Shown here piece after piece: positions 6,311 through 13,713 of a stretch of 13,713 nucleotides of DNA. The number at the start of each line of letters is the position of its first letter. The first letter of the stretch is position 1. The notes beneath the pieces were generated by a model. That model saw nothing but the letters and a program-made list of their open reading frames with translations, ran no database searches and had not been told where the DNA came from. The DNA is from Lachnospiraceae bacterium (GTDB lineage: Bacteria > Bacillota > Clostridia > Lachnospirales > Lachnospiraceae), in contig JAJBTR010000257.1 of assembly GCA_020860745.1 (NCBI GenBank), positions 1 through 13,713 on the forward strand, written 5' to 3'. Position numbers and translations under genes: made by a program.

Positions 6311-6485
6311 TACTAACGGAGGGATTCCTTGTCATTTTCACAAATAACTCACATTTAATGATTTCCCGGAATACCACACTTTCCCCGGCATTGAAAGCAC
6401 CATTTCAATTCTACTATCAGTCACGACAGGCCCCAGATTATTTATCAACTGTCAGCCCGGAATCCAGCCCCGCAAACTGCTCCGC

Positions 6486-9038
6486 TTAGCTCACCGCATC
6501 CTCATATTGGTTGGTCTGCAGAATCAGCCGGACCGTATGGTAGATGCAGCGCTTCAGTTCCTGCATATCCAGGCTTCCATCCGCCAGTGCGTTCCGGATA
6601 CTCTCATGGTCACGCAGATCACCCGGCATTACCATATCGTTGCCCGCCTTCATGCAGCCCGCCGCGGAGCACTCGCCTGCGGTGGAATTGGTGGAGGTCG
6701 TCCAGTCCGTCATAATCGCTCCGGCAAATCCCCACTCATCCCTCGCCGCTTTCGTGCAGATATCATAACAGTTCGCCGCATGGACGCCGTTGGCCATATT
6801 GTAGGAAGTCATGATGGACATAGGCTGGGCATTTTTCACCGCAATCTCAAATCCTTTCAGATAAATCTCGCGCAGCGCACGCTCAGACAGAACGGAATCA
6901 GAACCCATCCGGTTGTCCTCCTGGTTGTTGCAGCAGAAATGCTTGATTGTAGTCCCGCAGCCCGGTACCTTCTGCACGCCCAGGGTCATGGCGGACGCCA
7001 TAATACCCGATACCAGCGGATCCTCGGAAAAATACTCAAAATTCCGGCCGCAGAGCGGATTCCGGTGAATATTCATACCCGGCGCCAGCCAGAGAGAAAC
7101 CTCAAACTCATTCATCTCCCCGGCAATCATCTCGCCCACTTCTCTGACCAGCTCCGTATCCCAGGTCTGTGCCAGCAGCGTTCCCACCGGAATCGCCGTG
7201 CAGTACTGATAGTAAACCGTACCTGCCGCTTCCTTCGGCTCCGTGAAAAATCCGTTCTCAAAACCTGCCAGGAAATCTCCCGCATCAATACTTCCGTCCT
7301 CCCGGACCTCATAGGTCTGGCGCAGCCGCAGACCGGCCGGGCCGTCCGCCAGAACGATGCTCGCCACATTCCAGGGATCCGCTTCCACCGCGGTCACCGT
7401 TTCCGCCGCCGCTCCCGGAACCGTCTGCCCCGCGGAACCGAGTGCAGTGCCTTCCTGATCTTTGCCCGGATCCCCCGTAGCCAGCGCGATTAGCTGATCC
7501 ACAGAAAGGCTGTCCACAATCTCTCCTGCTTTTCCCGGATAATGCTCCACCGGTTCCGAGTACAGAATCTCATCTGTTTTTAAATCAGCCGCGGAGAGTC
7601 TGACATCCGGCAGCCTCCGCTCTTTCGCCTCCGCCAGCCACGCCGCCTCCTTTGCAAGCAGCTTTCCCGCATCCGGTTGCATCTCGTCAATAGTCTCCTG
7701 CGGTTCACAGATATGTCCGCACTGCACCAGTTGCGCCGTCTCATCCAATGTCATTGTCCCGGCCAGCGCTGCGCTATCCAGAGAATTGCCCGCCCAGACT
7801 CCGTAGGTTCCTTTCTCCAGCATCCACGCCGCTTCCGTCTCAAAGTAGGAAGCCAGCTGATAAAGCGGGAAGGAAACCTTCATCTTCTGTGCCTTCCCCG
7901 GCTGCAGCAGATCCGTCTTCGCGAATGCCGCCAGACGCCGGTATTCTTTTGGCAATGTTCCCTGCGGGCAGGACACATAAATCTGCACCACTTCCTTTCC
8001 GGCATAGGTATCTCCCACATTTTTTACGGAAAGTTCCACCTGCACCATGGGCTGTTCACTCCCAATCCCACGCAGGGAAACCGCGCCGGTCTCCATCTGA
8101 AACTCCGTGTAGGACAGACCGTATCCGAAGCAGTAGCGCACCGGCACATCAAAGGTATCAAAATACCGGTAACCCACATAGATACCTTCTTTATAATCTT
8201 CTCTGTAGACATCGCCGCTCTTAAAGCTGAAATAAGAGGCATTCGGATAGTCTTTGTAATCCAGCGCCCAGGTATCGGTCATCTTGCCGGACGGGGTAAC
8301 GTCGCCGCTCAGCACATCCGCCAGTGCGTTGCCGCCCTCCTGCCCAGCCTGCATAAACTGGTTGATGGCCGCGAGGTTGTCGATTTCATCTGTGAAAGCC
8401 AGATCCACCAGACCGCCCGTGTTGACGATGAGTATCACTTTTTTATAACACGCGCAGACCTGCCCGATCAGCGCTTTTTCTTCCTCTGTCACGTAGTAAT
8501 CACCCTGGATGTCCTTACGGTCTGCATTTTCCCCCGCGATACGCGCCAGGACAAAGATTACAATATCCGCGCCGTCCGCCTGCGCAGCTGCCGCATCGAT
8601 GGGATCGCCGCACGGCACAAGGAAAGGCGTTGTAGAATACCCTGCAAAAAAGTTACCGTCAAAATCCTCATTCACTTTCCGTAAAATCTCGTTTTTCCAG
8701 TCCTGACGGGCCTGCTCGTAGCATTCCTCATAAGCATCCATCCAGTTCCGGCTGGGCTCCGTCACCTCAAATCCACCTCCGGTCAGGCCGTCCCGGATGC
8801 TGACGCTGTGGCGGTTGTTCACATCGCCAGATCCTGTTCCGCCCTTGATTGTTTTCACCGCACCGGCTCCGTAGAGACCGATTTTACTGCCCTTCTTCAG
8901 CGGAAGCAGATTGTCCTCATTTTTTAAAAAAACAAATCCCTCCGCGGCCGCCCGGCGCGCCAACGCCGCGTTTTTAATTTCCCGTTCCGTTACATCCCTT
9001 GACGTCGTACCGACGTACCCTCGTTTTTTCAGTTTCAT
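6486..9038 (-). CDS. Glycoside hydrolase family 3 beta-glucosidase with reversed domain order
   Basis: Retaining exo-acting glycosidase, probably a beta-glucosidase, working on imported oligosaccharides or glycosides: no signal peptide is present, so it is cytoplasmic. The 850 aa run in the order second GH3 domain (about 25-310: GFVFLKNEDNLLPL, GTGSGDVN, then SGKMTDTWALDYKDYP), fibronectin-III-like domain (about 330-420: YAGKEVVQIYVS), linker (about 421-505), TIM barrel (about 506-845). In the barrel LADGPAGLR, NIHRNPLCGRNFEYFSEDP (656-674), the KHF pair at 699-701 and GAIMTDW (773-779) are clear; Asp778 is the expected nucleophile. ARIAGENADRKD (165-176) matches the GEG-D-R site that carries the acid/base in usual GH3 enzymes, pointing to Glu170. 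A similar reversed order is known in Ruminococcus albus and Butyrivibrio enzymes. The start has GGAGGGG seven bases upstream. Substrate is inferred; xylosidase activity is possible. Confidence 0.95.
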   Translation of the reverse strand: MKLKKRGYVGTTSRDVTEREIKNAALARRAAAEGFVFLKNEDNLLPLKKGSKIGLYGAGAVKTIKGGTGSGDVNNRHSVSIRDGLTGGGFEVTEPSRNWMDAYEECYEQARQDWKNEILRKVNEDFDGNFFAGYSTTPFLVPCGDPIDAAAAQADGADIVIFVLARIAGENADRKDIQGDYYVTEEEKALIGQVCACYKKVILIVNTGGLVDLAFTDEIDNLAAINQFMQAGQEGGNALADVLSGDVTPSGKMTDTWALDYKDYPNASYFSFKSGDVYREDYKEGIYVGYRYFDTFDVPVRYCFGYGLSYTEFQMETGAVSLRGIGSEQPMVQVELSVKNVGDTYAGKEVVQIYVSCPQGTLPKEYRRLAAFAKTDLLQPGKAQKMKVSFPLYQLASYFETEAAWMLEKGTYGVWAGNSLDSAALAGTMTLDETAQLVQCGHICEPQETIDEMQPDAGKLLAKEAAWLAEAKERRLPDVRLSAADLKTDEILYSEPVEHYPGKAGEIVDSLSVDQLIALATGDPGKDQEGTALGSAGQTVPGAAAETVTAVEADPWNVASIVLADGPAGLRLRQTYEVREDGSIDAGDFLAGFENGFFTEPKEAAGTVYYQYCTAIPVGTLLAQTWDTELVREVGEMIAGEMNEFEVSLWLAPGMNIHRNPLCGRNFEYFSEDPLVSGIMASAMTLGVQKVPGCGTTIKHFCCNNQEDNRMGSDSVLSERALREIYLKGFEIAVKNAQPMSIMTSYNMANGVHAANCYDICTKAARDEWGFAGAIMTDWTTSTNSTAGECSAAGCMKAGNDMVMPGDLRDHESIRNALADGSLDMQELKRCIYHTVRLILQTNQYEDAVS

Positions 9039-9156
9039 TGTTACCCCTCCATATCATTAATTTCCAGTATATGCCATCTCAGGCTGCATTTCGTTTTTAT
9101 AATTTAAAAGATAGCCTGCCATCTATTCCCGATGCCGATCTATTCACTTAATACTC

Positions 9157-9185
9157 AGTATAAAAAACCCGGACCTTTTATGCAA
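9157..9185 (-). promoter_or_regulatory. Candidate promoter of the GH3 gene
   Basis: On the minus strand TTGCAT (9185-9180) and TATACT (9162-9157) are spaced by 17 bases; the -10 matches five of six positions, the -35 only three. The -10 overlaps the palindrome ATACTcAGTAT (9151-9161), which could be an operator. The leader would be about 110 nt. Confidence 0.35.
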
Positions 9186-9208
9186 GAGTATATTTCGGGG
9201 AAAAGGAA

Positions 9209-9220
9209 ATTTTCGAAAAT
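9209..9220. promoter_or_regulatory. Perfect 12-bp palindrome upstream of the GH3 promoter
   Basis: ATTTTCGAAAAT is fully self-complementary and lies about 25 bases upstream of the candidate GH3 -35 hexamer, where an activator would bind. In AT-rich DNA a 12-bp palindrome can occur by chance, so this is tentative. Confidence 0.3.
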
Positions 9221-9337
9221 CTTTCTTTCGCACCAAAAGGCAGTTATAAAGAAAAAGAACCGGTACCAGCTTTTCAAAGACAGCACCAGCCCCTTTTTTA
9301 TTTGTGCACTTTTATCTAAATAAGTCGCTTAGGCACT

Positions 9338-9372
9338 AAAAAACGAAATCTTGCGCAAAATAGCAAAATTTC
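9338..9372 (-). terminator. Intrinsic terminator of the peptide transport/hydrolase operon
   Basis: In minus-strand RNA GAAAUUUUGC pairs with GCAAGAUUUC (ten pairs, one G-U, eight-base loop), followed by G and six U residues. It begins 18 bases after the stop codon of the hydrolase gene. The stem is AT-rich, so termination may be incomplete. Confidence 0.75.
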
Positions 9373-9390
9373 TATACCTGTTTATCCGGG

Positions 9391-11163
9391 TTAGGATCTT
9401 TCATTCAACACTGGAATTTCCAGCCGGGAAGAATACACTCCGCCGCAGTAAATCACCTGGTGCGCTACCCGGGTCTTCTCCTGCCTGGACCAGATACCCG
9501 CGTCATTAGAATGCACCGAATACTGCGGGAAATCAGAGGATGAGATATCTACCCGGATCCGGGATCCTTTCTGCAGTTTCCAGGCGATATCCCACATTTC
9601 CACACAAACCTCCGCGATTTCTCCCGGAGTATACGTATCTTCCCTGTTCTCCATCGCTTTCCTGGAGTCCTCATCATGCACCGATTTTCCATCTGATACA
9701 TATCTTTTATCCGGATAATCCGCCGCAATCGTCGTGATCGATGAGCGGATGTTCACGGATTTCCCGTCTCCCCTGACTTCCATCACCTTGGCCGTAAAGG
9801 CTGTATCATCACAGTCTGTCGACACCTGCAGATATACCCGCATCTTCCCGGCGATGGAAAACTCCTCTTCCAGCGGTTCGGAGATAAACGACAATACATC
9901 CTCCCGGAATCCCGGCTCTGGCTGATACATACTCCCAACCTTATTTATTGATTTCAGCATGGATTCGGCCCCGAGGGACGGCACGGGATTCTTCGGGTCA
10001 TAGGTAAATTCCGTTTTAGAAAGAGGCTCTGCCGGAGATTCTGAAAGTGTAAGTTTTTTCCCGGAACCTGCTCTTTCTCCCGCGTTGAAATAAAATTTTT
10101 TCTGGCTTTTTACCGGCATCGGCCATTCCGGATACTCTTTCCACTCATCCGCACCGATGATATAGGTCCGAACTTTGCTCTCAGGAATCCTGTCTTCCAT
10201 CAGTAAAGTACGGAACCACTTTATCATAATCGGCACTTCTCTGTTCTGAAGATTCTGCGGCTCATCCCACTCAATACAATTCTCCGAATAATGATTCCAG
10301 CATCCGACAATCAGAGTCGTATGTTTCTTCGCCTCCCAACTCAGCGTCTCGTAGGATTTGAGAGCGCTTCCCAGGTGATGATCGTACCAGGCGTCCGTAA
10401 TCAGCAACGGGATATTTACTTTAGACGGGATTTCTCTCAGCATCTTCCAGAATCCCTGCTGCCAGTACGCATCATCCTCCCGCGGCGCGGTAATCCACTG
10501 CCGATACCATGGAAGCTTCCTGCCCCACAGACACTCATCTACTTTATAATGCGGCATAAACCGGCAGCTCTCCAGATAATCACTGTCAACCGGATACCCG
10601 GCGTTTTCCATCGCCCAGGAGGTCAGCACATCGTGCCGGAACATCCCTTTTGAGTATACAGATGTAAAACGATCTGTGCCATACACACCGAGATACATCC
10701 CCTTTACTTTCGATGGCACAACGTCCGCCATAAACCAGCCTGTCGACGCAAGATAAGAGTCTCCCCAGTATCCGATATTTTTCACCCAGGGTTCACTCTG
10801 CAGCCAGTGCAAAGTTTCCAGACCGTCCTGCCGCTCGTTAACATTCGGCTCCCACTCTCCCTCAGATTGTCCAGTTCCCCGGCAAAATTGAAGAATGTAT
10901 ACAAAGCCTCTTTGCGCCAGGTTTTTACCATGCACCTGATAAATATCCATAGAATGGGCATAGGGCGAACGCTGCAGAATTACAGGAAGGCTGCTTCCCT
11001 CCGGAACTTCTTTCCCATAATAAACATATGTTTTCAGCTTTACGCCGTCGGACATCGGAAGCATCACCTCCGTCGTTTGCACGTCCGGATATAAAACCTC
11101 CATATCCAGCTTCTTATAATCATTCTCCAATGCTTTCAACATTTTAATGAAAGAATTATCCAT
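9391..11163 (-). CDS. CocE/NonD family hydrolase (X-Pro dipeptidyl-peptidase S15-like)
   Basis: Alpha/beta-hydrolase of the family that includes cocaine esterase, glutaryl-7-ACA acylase, alpha-amino-acid ester hydrolases and S15 X-Pro dipeptidyl-peptidases; it cleaves an ester or amide bond next to an amino or acyl group. In the 590 aa the nucleophile elbow is GYWGDSYLAS (Ser136), the acid is in DAWYDHHLGS (Asp261) and the histidine in VGCWNHYSEN (His291); the spacing is close to that of cocaine esterase. QFCRGTGQSEGEW (92-104) fits the oxyanion region, and a helical cap lies about 165-250. From about 370 the jelly-roll C-terminal domain follows (YLQVSTDCDDTAFTAKV; later GSRIRVDISSSDFPQYS). 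No signal peptide, so it is cytoplasmic. The gene follows the peptide ABC ATPase after 93 bases and precedes a terminator, which suggests that its substrate is imported by that transporter. GAGAGGA precedes the ATG. The exact substrate cannot be told. Confidence 0.92.
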   Translation of the reverse strand: MDNSFIKMLKALENDYKKLDMEVLYPDVQTTEVMLPMSDGVKLKTYVYYGKEVPEGSSLPVILQRSPYAHSMDIYQVHGKNLAQRGFVYILQFCRGTGQSEGEWEPNVNERQDGLETLHWLQSEPWVKNIGYWGDSYLASTGWFMADVVPSKVKGMYLGVYGTDRFTSVYSKGMFRHDVLTSWAMENAGYPVDSDYLESCRFMPHYKVDECLWGRKLPWYRQWITAPREDDAYWQQGFWKMLREIPSKVNIPLLITDAWYDHHLGSALKSYETLSWEAKKHTTLIVGCWNHYSENCIEWDEPQNLQNREVPIMIKWFRTLLMEDRIPESKVRTYIIGADEWKEYPEWPMPVKSQKKFYFNAGERAGSGKKLTLSESPAEPLSKTEFTYDPKNPVPSLGAESMLKSINKVGSMYQPEPGFREDVLSFISEPLEEEFSIAGKMRVYLQVSTDCDDTAFTAKVMEVRGDGKSVNIRSSITTIAADYPDKRYVSDGKSVHDEDSRKAMENREDTYTPGEIAEVCVEMWDIAWKLQKGSRIRVDISSSDFPQYSVHSNDAGIWSRQEKTRVAHQVIYCGGVYSSRLEIPVLNERS

Positions 11164-11256
11164 TTCTTCTCATCCTCTCTCAAAAATCTATCTATATCGA
11201 GCTGGCACTGTAAGTTTTTAATACAATGAATCCTCAATTCCTCTGCACAGGCAATA

Positions 11257-13290
11257 TCACACCAGATGGCATGCCACCATATGTCCAGCCACATCTGATT
11301 TCAGCTCTGGCATTTTCTTCCGGCATTGTTCTGATGCGTATGGACACCGACTGGAGAACGCACATCCTTGCGGCCGGTTCATAGGGCTGGGAACCTCACC
11401 CCTGATGATATTTCTATCTATTTTCTTTTCCACATCCGGATCCGGCACAAGCACCGCTTCCAGCAAGGATTTGGTGTAAGGATGCAGAGGATTCGAATAA
11501 AGATCGTCCCATCCCGCGAACTCTACCAGTTGTCCCAGATACATAACCGCCACCCTGTCACTGATATGACGCACTACCGACAAATCATGCGCGATAAACA
11601 GATATGTCAACCCCATTTTATCCTGAAGTTCTTCCAATAAATTGATAATCTGTGCCTGAATGGAGACATCTAACGCTGAGATTGCTTCATCACAAACCAA
11701 CAGCTCCGGGTTAGTCGAAAGAGCTCTCGCAATTACCAATCGCTGCCTCTGTCCACCGGAAAACTCATGCGGCACCCGATCTTTATACGTTGTGTCCAGA
11801 CCAACCAGTTCAAACAACTCATCTACTCTCCGGTTCATCTGCTCTCTCGTCATATCCAGTTTAAAATTCTTCATAGGCTCCATGACGATGTCGCCAGCCC
11901 GCTGTCTCGGATCCAGTGAACCGTACGGATCCTGGAAAATCATAGACATATTTCTTCTGTAGGGACGCATTTTAACATCATTCAGATGTGTGATATCTGC
12001 TCCCCGAAATATAATCTGCCCGTCCGTAGTTTCATTCAACCTCATAATTGTTCTGGCAGCCGTGGATTTCCCGCAGCCTGATTCACCCACCAGACCAAAA
12101 GTTTCCCCGTTATAAATATCAAAAGAAACTCCATCCACCGCTTTGATATCCGCTACTTTCTTTTTTATCAATCCCTTATAGACAGGAAAGTATACTTTTA
12201 AATCCCTGATTTGTAGGATTTTATCTTTGTCCTTCAGGCCGTGATACTCTTTTTCCTTATATTCCCTGGTATTAATGTCAAATACACGCTCCGCTTTTGT
12301 ACCTTTTGTCACTTCTCTGTGACAGGCCGCAAAATGTCCCGGCTGTCCCGGCACTTCCCGAAGCGTCGGCGTGAGCGCGTGAGTACACTCTTCCGTGCAA
12401 TAAGCACACCTTGACATGAAAGCGCATTCATCTTTCCGGTTTACCAGATTGCTTACAAACCCCGGAATCGGAATCAATTTTCTGTCTTTCGGATCATGAA
12501 GTCCGGGAACCGCGTTCATCAGTCCAATCGTATACGGATGATGAGGATCTGCAAAAATTTCTTCCGTGGTACCGCTCTCTACGATTTCTCCTGCGTACAT
12601 AACATATACCCGGTCTGCATATCGCGCCACAATACTCAGATTATGTGTCACCAGAACCATCGCCGTATTGGTTTTTTTCACCAGATCCTGCATCAGATTC
12701 AGAATTTGTGCCTGTGTGGTAACATCCAATGCAGTGGTCGCCTCATCCGCAATCAGAAGATCCGGATTGCAGGATAATGCCATCGCAATCACAATTCTCT
12801 GACGCATTCCTCCCGAAAACTCATGAGGGTAAGCGTCCAGTCGACTTTCCGGATCCGGTATACCTACCATTTCCATCAGCTCTACCGCTCGTTTCTTTGC
12901 CTCTTCTCTGGAGATATCCATATGTTGCAGAATTCCCTCTGTCAACTGTGTTCCGATTTTGAGAACCGGATTTAATGTTGACATGGGTTCCTGGAATACG
13001 ATTCCAATCTTTCCACCCCTTATGTCCTGCAGTTCTTTGCTTTTTGAACCATAATTCAGTATATTTGTTCCTTCAAAAAGAACTTCGCCCTTTGTAATTT
13101 TCCCCGGAGGCGAGGGAACCAGCTGTACTCCGGAATATTGTGTGACAGATTTTCCACTCCCGCTTTCCCCTACAAAAGCTACGACTTCTCCCCGGTCAAG
13201 ATAATAGGAAACACCGTTTACTGCTTTTAAAATCCCTTTGGGCTGTTCAAACTGAGTATGTAAATTTTTTACCTCTATTAAATGTTCCAT
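11257..13290 (-). CDS. Peptide ABC transporter, fused double ATP-binding protein (DppD-DppF / GsiA-like)
   Basis: Supplies both ATPase sites of a dipeptide/oligopeptide/nickel-type importer in one 677-aa chain; peripheral to the inner face of the membrane. First half: Walker A GESGSGKSV (41-49), Q-loop Gln100, signature FSGGMRQR (158-165), Walker B LLIADEA (178-184), switch His216. Second half: GESGCGKST (402-410), Gln453, FSGGQRQR (510-517), LLVCDEA (530-536), His568. Each half ends in the oligopeptide-type extension beginning HPYT, with four cysteines: 289/295/302/323 and 643/649/656/674, both spaced CX5CX6C plus a distal Cys. A similar set binds a [4Fe-4S] cluster in some DppD proteins. 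AAAGGA precedes the ATG. It follows the permease gene after 13 bases, so the two are co-transcribed. Confidence 0.95.
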   Translation of the reverse strand: MEHLIEVKNLHTQFEQPKGILKAVNGVSYYLDRGEVVAFVGESGSGKSVTQYSGVQLVPSPPGKITKGEVLFEGTNILNYGSKSKELQDIRGGKIGIVFQEPMSTLNPVLKIGTQLTEGILQHMDISREEAKKRAVELMEMVGIPDPESRLDAYPHEFSGGMRQRIVIAMALSCNPDLLIADEATTALDVTTQAQILNLMQDLVKKTNTAMVLVTHNLSIVARYADRVYVMYAGEIVESGTTEEIFADPHHPYTIGLMNAVPGLHDPKDRKLIPIPGFVSNLVNRKDECAFMSRCAYCTEECTHALTPTLREVPGQPGHFAACHREVTKGTKAERVFDINTREYKEKEYHGLKDKDKILQIRDLKVYFPVYKGLIKKKVADIKAVDGVSFDIYNGETFGLVGESGCGKSTAARTIMRLNETTDGQIIFRGADITHLNDVKMRPYRRNMSMIFQDPYGSLDPRQRAGDIVMEPMKNFKLDMTREQMNRRVDELFELVGLDTTYKDRVPHEFSGGQRQRLVIARALSTNPELLVCDEAISALDVSIQAQIINLLEELQDKMGLTYLFIAHDLSVVRHISDRVAVMYLGQLVEFAGWDDLYSNPLHPYTKSLLEAVLVPDPDVEKKIDRNIIRGEVPSPMNRPQGCAFSSRCPYASEQCRKKMPELKSDVAGHMVACHLV

Positions 13291-13303
13291 ATCATGATCC
13301 TTT

Positions 13304-13713
13304 CTATCTGGTACCTCTTAACCGTGGGTCTGTCGCGTCACGCAGCGCATCGCCACACACATTGAAAGCCCATACGGTAACAATAATAAATACTCCAGGC
13401 AGAATTGCAATGTGCGGATGCTCACCCAGATAACGGTAACCATCGCTCACCATAGCTCCCCACGAAGGTGTGGGCGGATTAATCCCCATACCCAGGTAAC
13501 TCAGACTCGCCTCCGTCAGAATTGCCGTGCCCAGGTTCATCGTTGCCCTGACAAGATTCGGCGCCATAATGTTGGGCAGAATATGTTTCATCGCATTCTT
13601 CATTCTGCCGGCTCCGCCAATCTTCCCTGCTGTCACATAGTCAAGCTGCTTAACAGTCATCACCTGACCCCTGGTAAGTCTGGCATATCCCGGCATCATT
13701 ACAATTCCAATCC
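13304..13713 (-). CDS. Peptide ABC transporter permease, DppC/OppC type (5' part outside window)
   Basis: Transmembrane subunit that forms the translocation path together with a DppB-type partner. About 136 C-terminal residues are visible; the frame is open to the window edge. Seen: IGIVMMPGYARLTRGQVMTV, then the EAA-type coupling loop AGKIGGAGRMKNAMKHILPN that docks onto the ATPase. Next comes a helix (LVRATMNLGTAILTEASLSY), then LGMGINPPTPSWGAMVSDG, a last membrane helix (IAILPGVFIIVTVWAFNVCG) and the family's usual end DALRDATDPRLRGTR. Gene order permease, ATPase, hydrolase implies that the other permease and the solute-binding protein lie upstream, outside the window. Confidence 0.94.
   Translation of the reverse strand, partial: IGIVMMPGYARLTRGQVMTVKQLDYVTAGKIGGAGRMKNAMKHILPNIMAPNLVRATMNLGTAILTEASLSYLGMGINPPTPSWGAMVSDGYRYLGEHPHIAILPGVFIIVTVWAFNVCGDALRDATDPRLRGTR

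Larger units (their letters stand above)
6134..6485. other. 352-base intergenic region between GH3 gene and sulfotransferase
   Basis: It holds the sulfotransferase promoter and inverted repeat (6251-6310) and about 120 bases of leader. Between 6311 and 6485 I see neither a convincing gene nor a clear terminator for the GH3 gene upstream; the possible stem GACAG/CTGTC on the minus strand has no T-run. Read-through from the GH3 gene is therefore possible. A 61-codon open frame on the + strand (6304-6489) is not accepted as a gene. Confidence 0.5.
9039..9390. other. 352-base intergenic region between GH3 gene and hydrolase operon
   Basis: AT-rich gap between two minus-strand units. It contains a candidate GH3 promoter (9157-9185) and two palindromes, ATACTcAGTAT (9151-9161) and ATTTTCGAAAAT (9209-9220). 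At the far side is the terminator of the hydrolase/transport operon (9338-9372). The open frame 9132-9323 on the + strand has no ribosome binding site and no recognisable content. No catabolite-control (cre) site was seen. Confidence 0.6.

Noticed and set aside
6304..6489. 61-codon open frame on the + strand between sulfotransferase and GH3 genes
   Set aside because: It starts in the -35 region of the sulfotransferase promoter, has no SD before its first ATG and no recognisable content, and overlaps the end of the GH3 gene.
7677..8684. 335-codon open frame antisense to the GH3 gene
   Set aside because: It lies wholly inside the GH3 coding sequence, has no recognisable domain and is rich in His/Arg as expected for the complement of this gene.
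9039..9150. Search for a catabolite-responsive element (cre) before the GH3 gene
   Set aside because: No string resembling the cre consensus with a central CG and matching half-sites was found.
9132..9323. 63-codon open frame on the + strand
   Set aside because: No SD, overlaps the candidate GH3 promoter, and the Lys/Phe-rich product looks like translated AT-rich spacer.

Overview
The window looks like a chromosomal segment from an anaerobic gut-type Bacillota, most likely class Clostridia (Lachnospiraceae-like). This is inferred from four things: a short-type S-adenosylhomocysteinase, a stand-alone RelQ/YjbM-type small alarmone synthetase, a ThiC with a clostridial-looking C-terminal cysteine motif, and a GH3 beta-glucosidase with reversed domain order of the kind known from rumen Clostridia. 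Strong AGGAGG-like ribosome binding sites fit the same picture. No rRNA, tRNA, CRISPR array, transposase or phage gene is visible.

Layout from left to right. (1) The 3' part of ahcY on the + strand (2-1165), cut by the window edge. (2) A small alarmone synthetase on the - strand (1293-1946), divergent from thiC on the + strand (2252-3562). The 305-base gap between them holds a promoter for each gene, a nearly perfect 30-bp hairpin in the leader of the synthetase, and a smaller hairpin at the start of the thiC leader. No TPP riboswitch is recognisable before thiC. A large nested hairpin ending in a T-run follows thiC. (3) A DegV-family lipid-binding protein on the - strand (3740-4599), split by a one-base frameshift in an A7 run. 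(4) A 51-codon single-span membrane ORF (4821-4976, -) followed immediately by a textbook intrinsic terminator. (5) A PAPS-dependent sulfotransferase (5153-6133, -) with a TTGACA promoter flanked by a 13-bp inverted repeat. (6) An 850-aa cytoplasmic GH3 beta-glucosidase with reversed domain order (6486-9038, -). (7) The distal part of a peptide-uptake operon on the - strand: a DppC/OppC-type permease (partial), a fused DppD-DppF double ATPase, and a CocE/NonD alpha/beta-hydrolase, closed by an AT-rich terminator at 9338-9372.

How the genes work together. The permease, double ATPase and hydrolase form one transcription unit: the transporter brings in a peptide-like or amide/ester solute and the cytoplasmic hydrolase probably cleaves it. 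The other genes are separate housekeeping or accessory functions (methyl cycle, stringent response, thiamine pyrimidine synthesis, fatty-acid binding, sulfation, glycoside breakdown). They do not form an obvious single new system. The points most worth a second look are the hairpin in the alarmone synthetase leader, the slippery-site frameshift in degV, the small membrane ORF with its own terminator, and the operator-like repeats at the sulfotransferase promoter.
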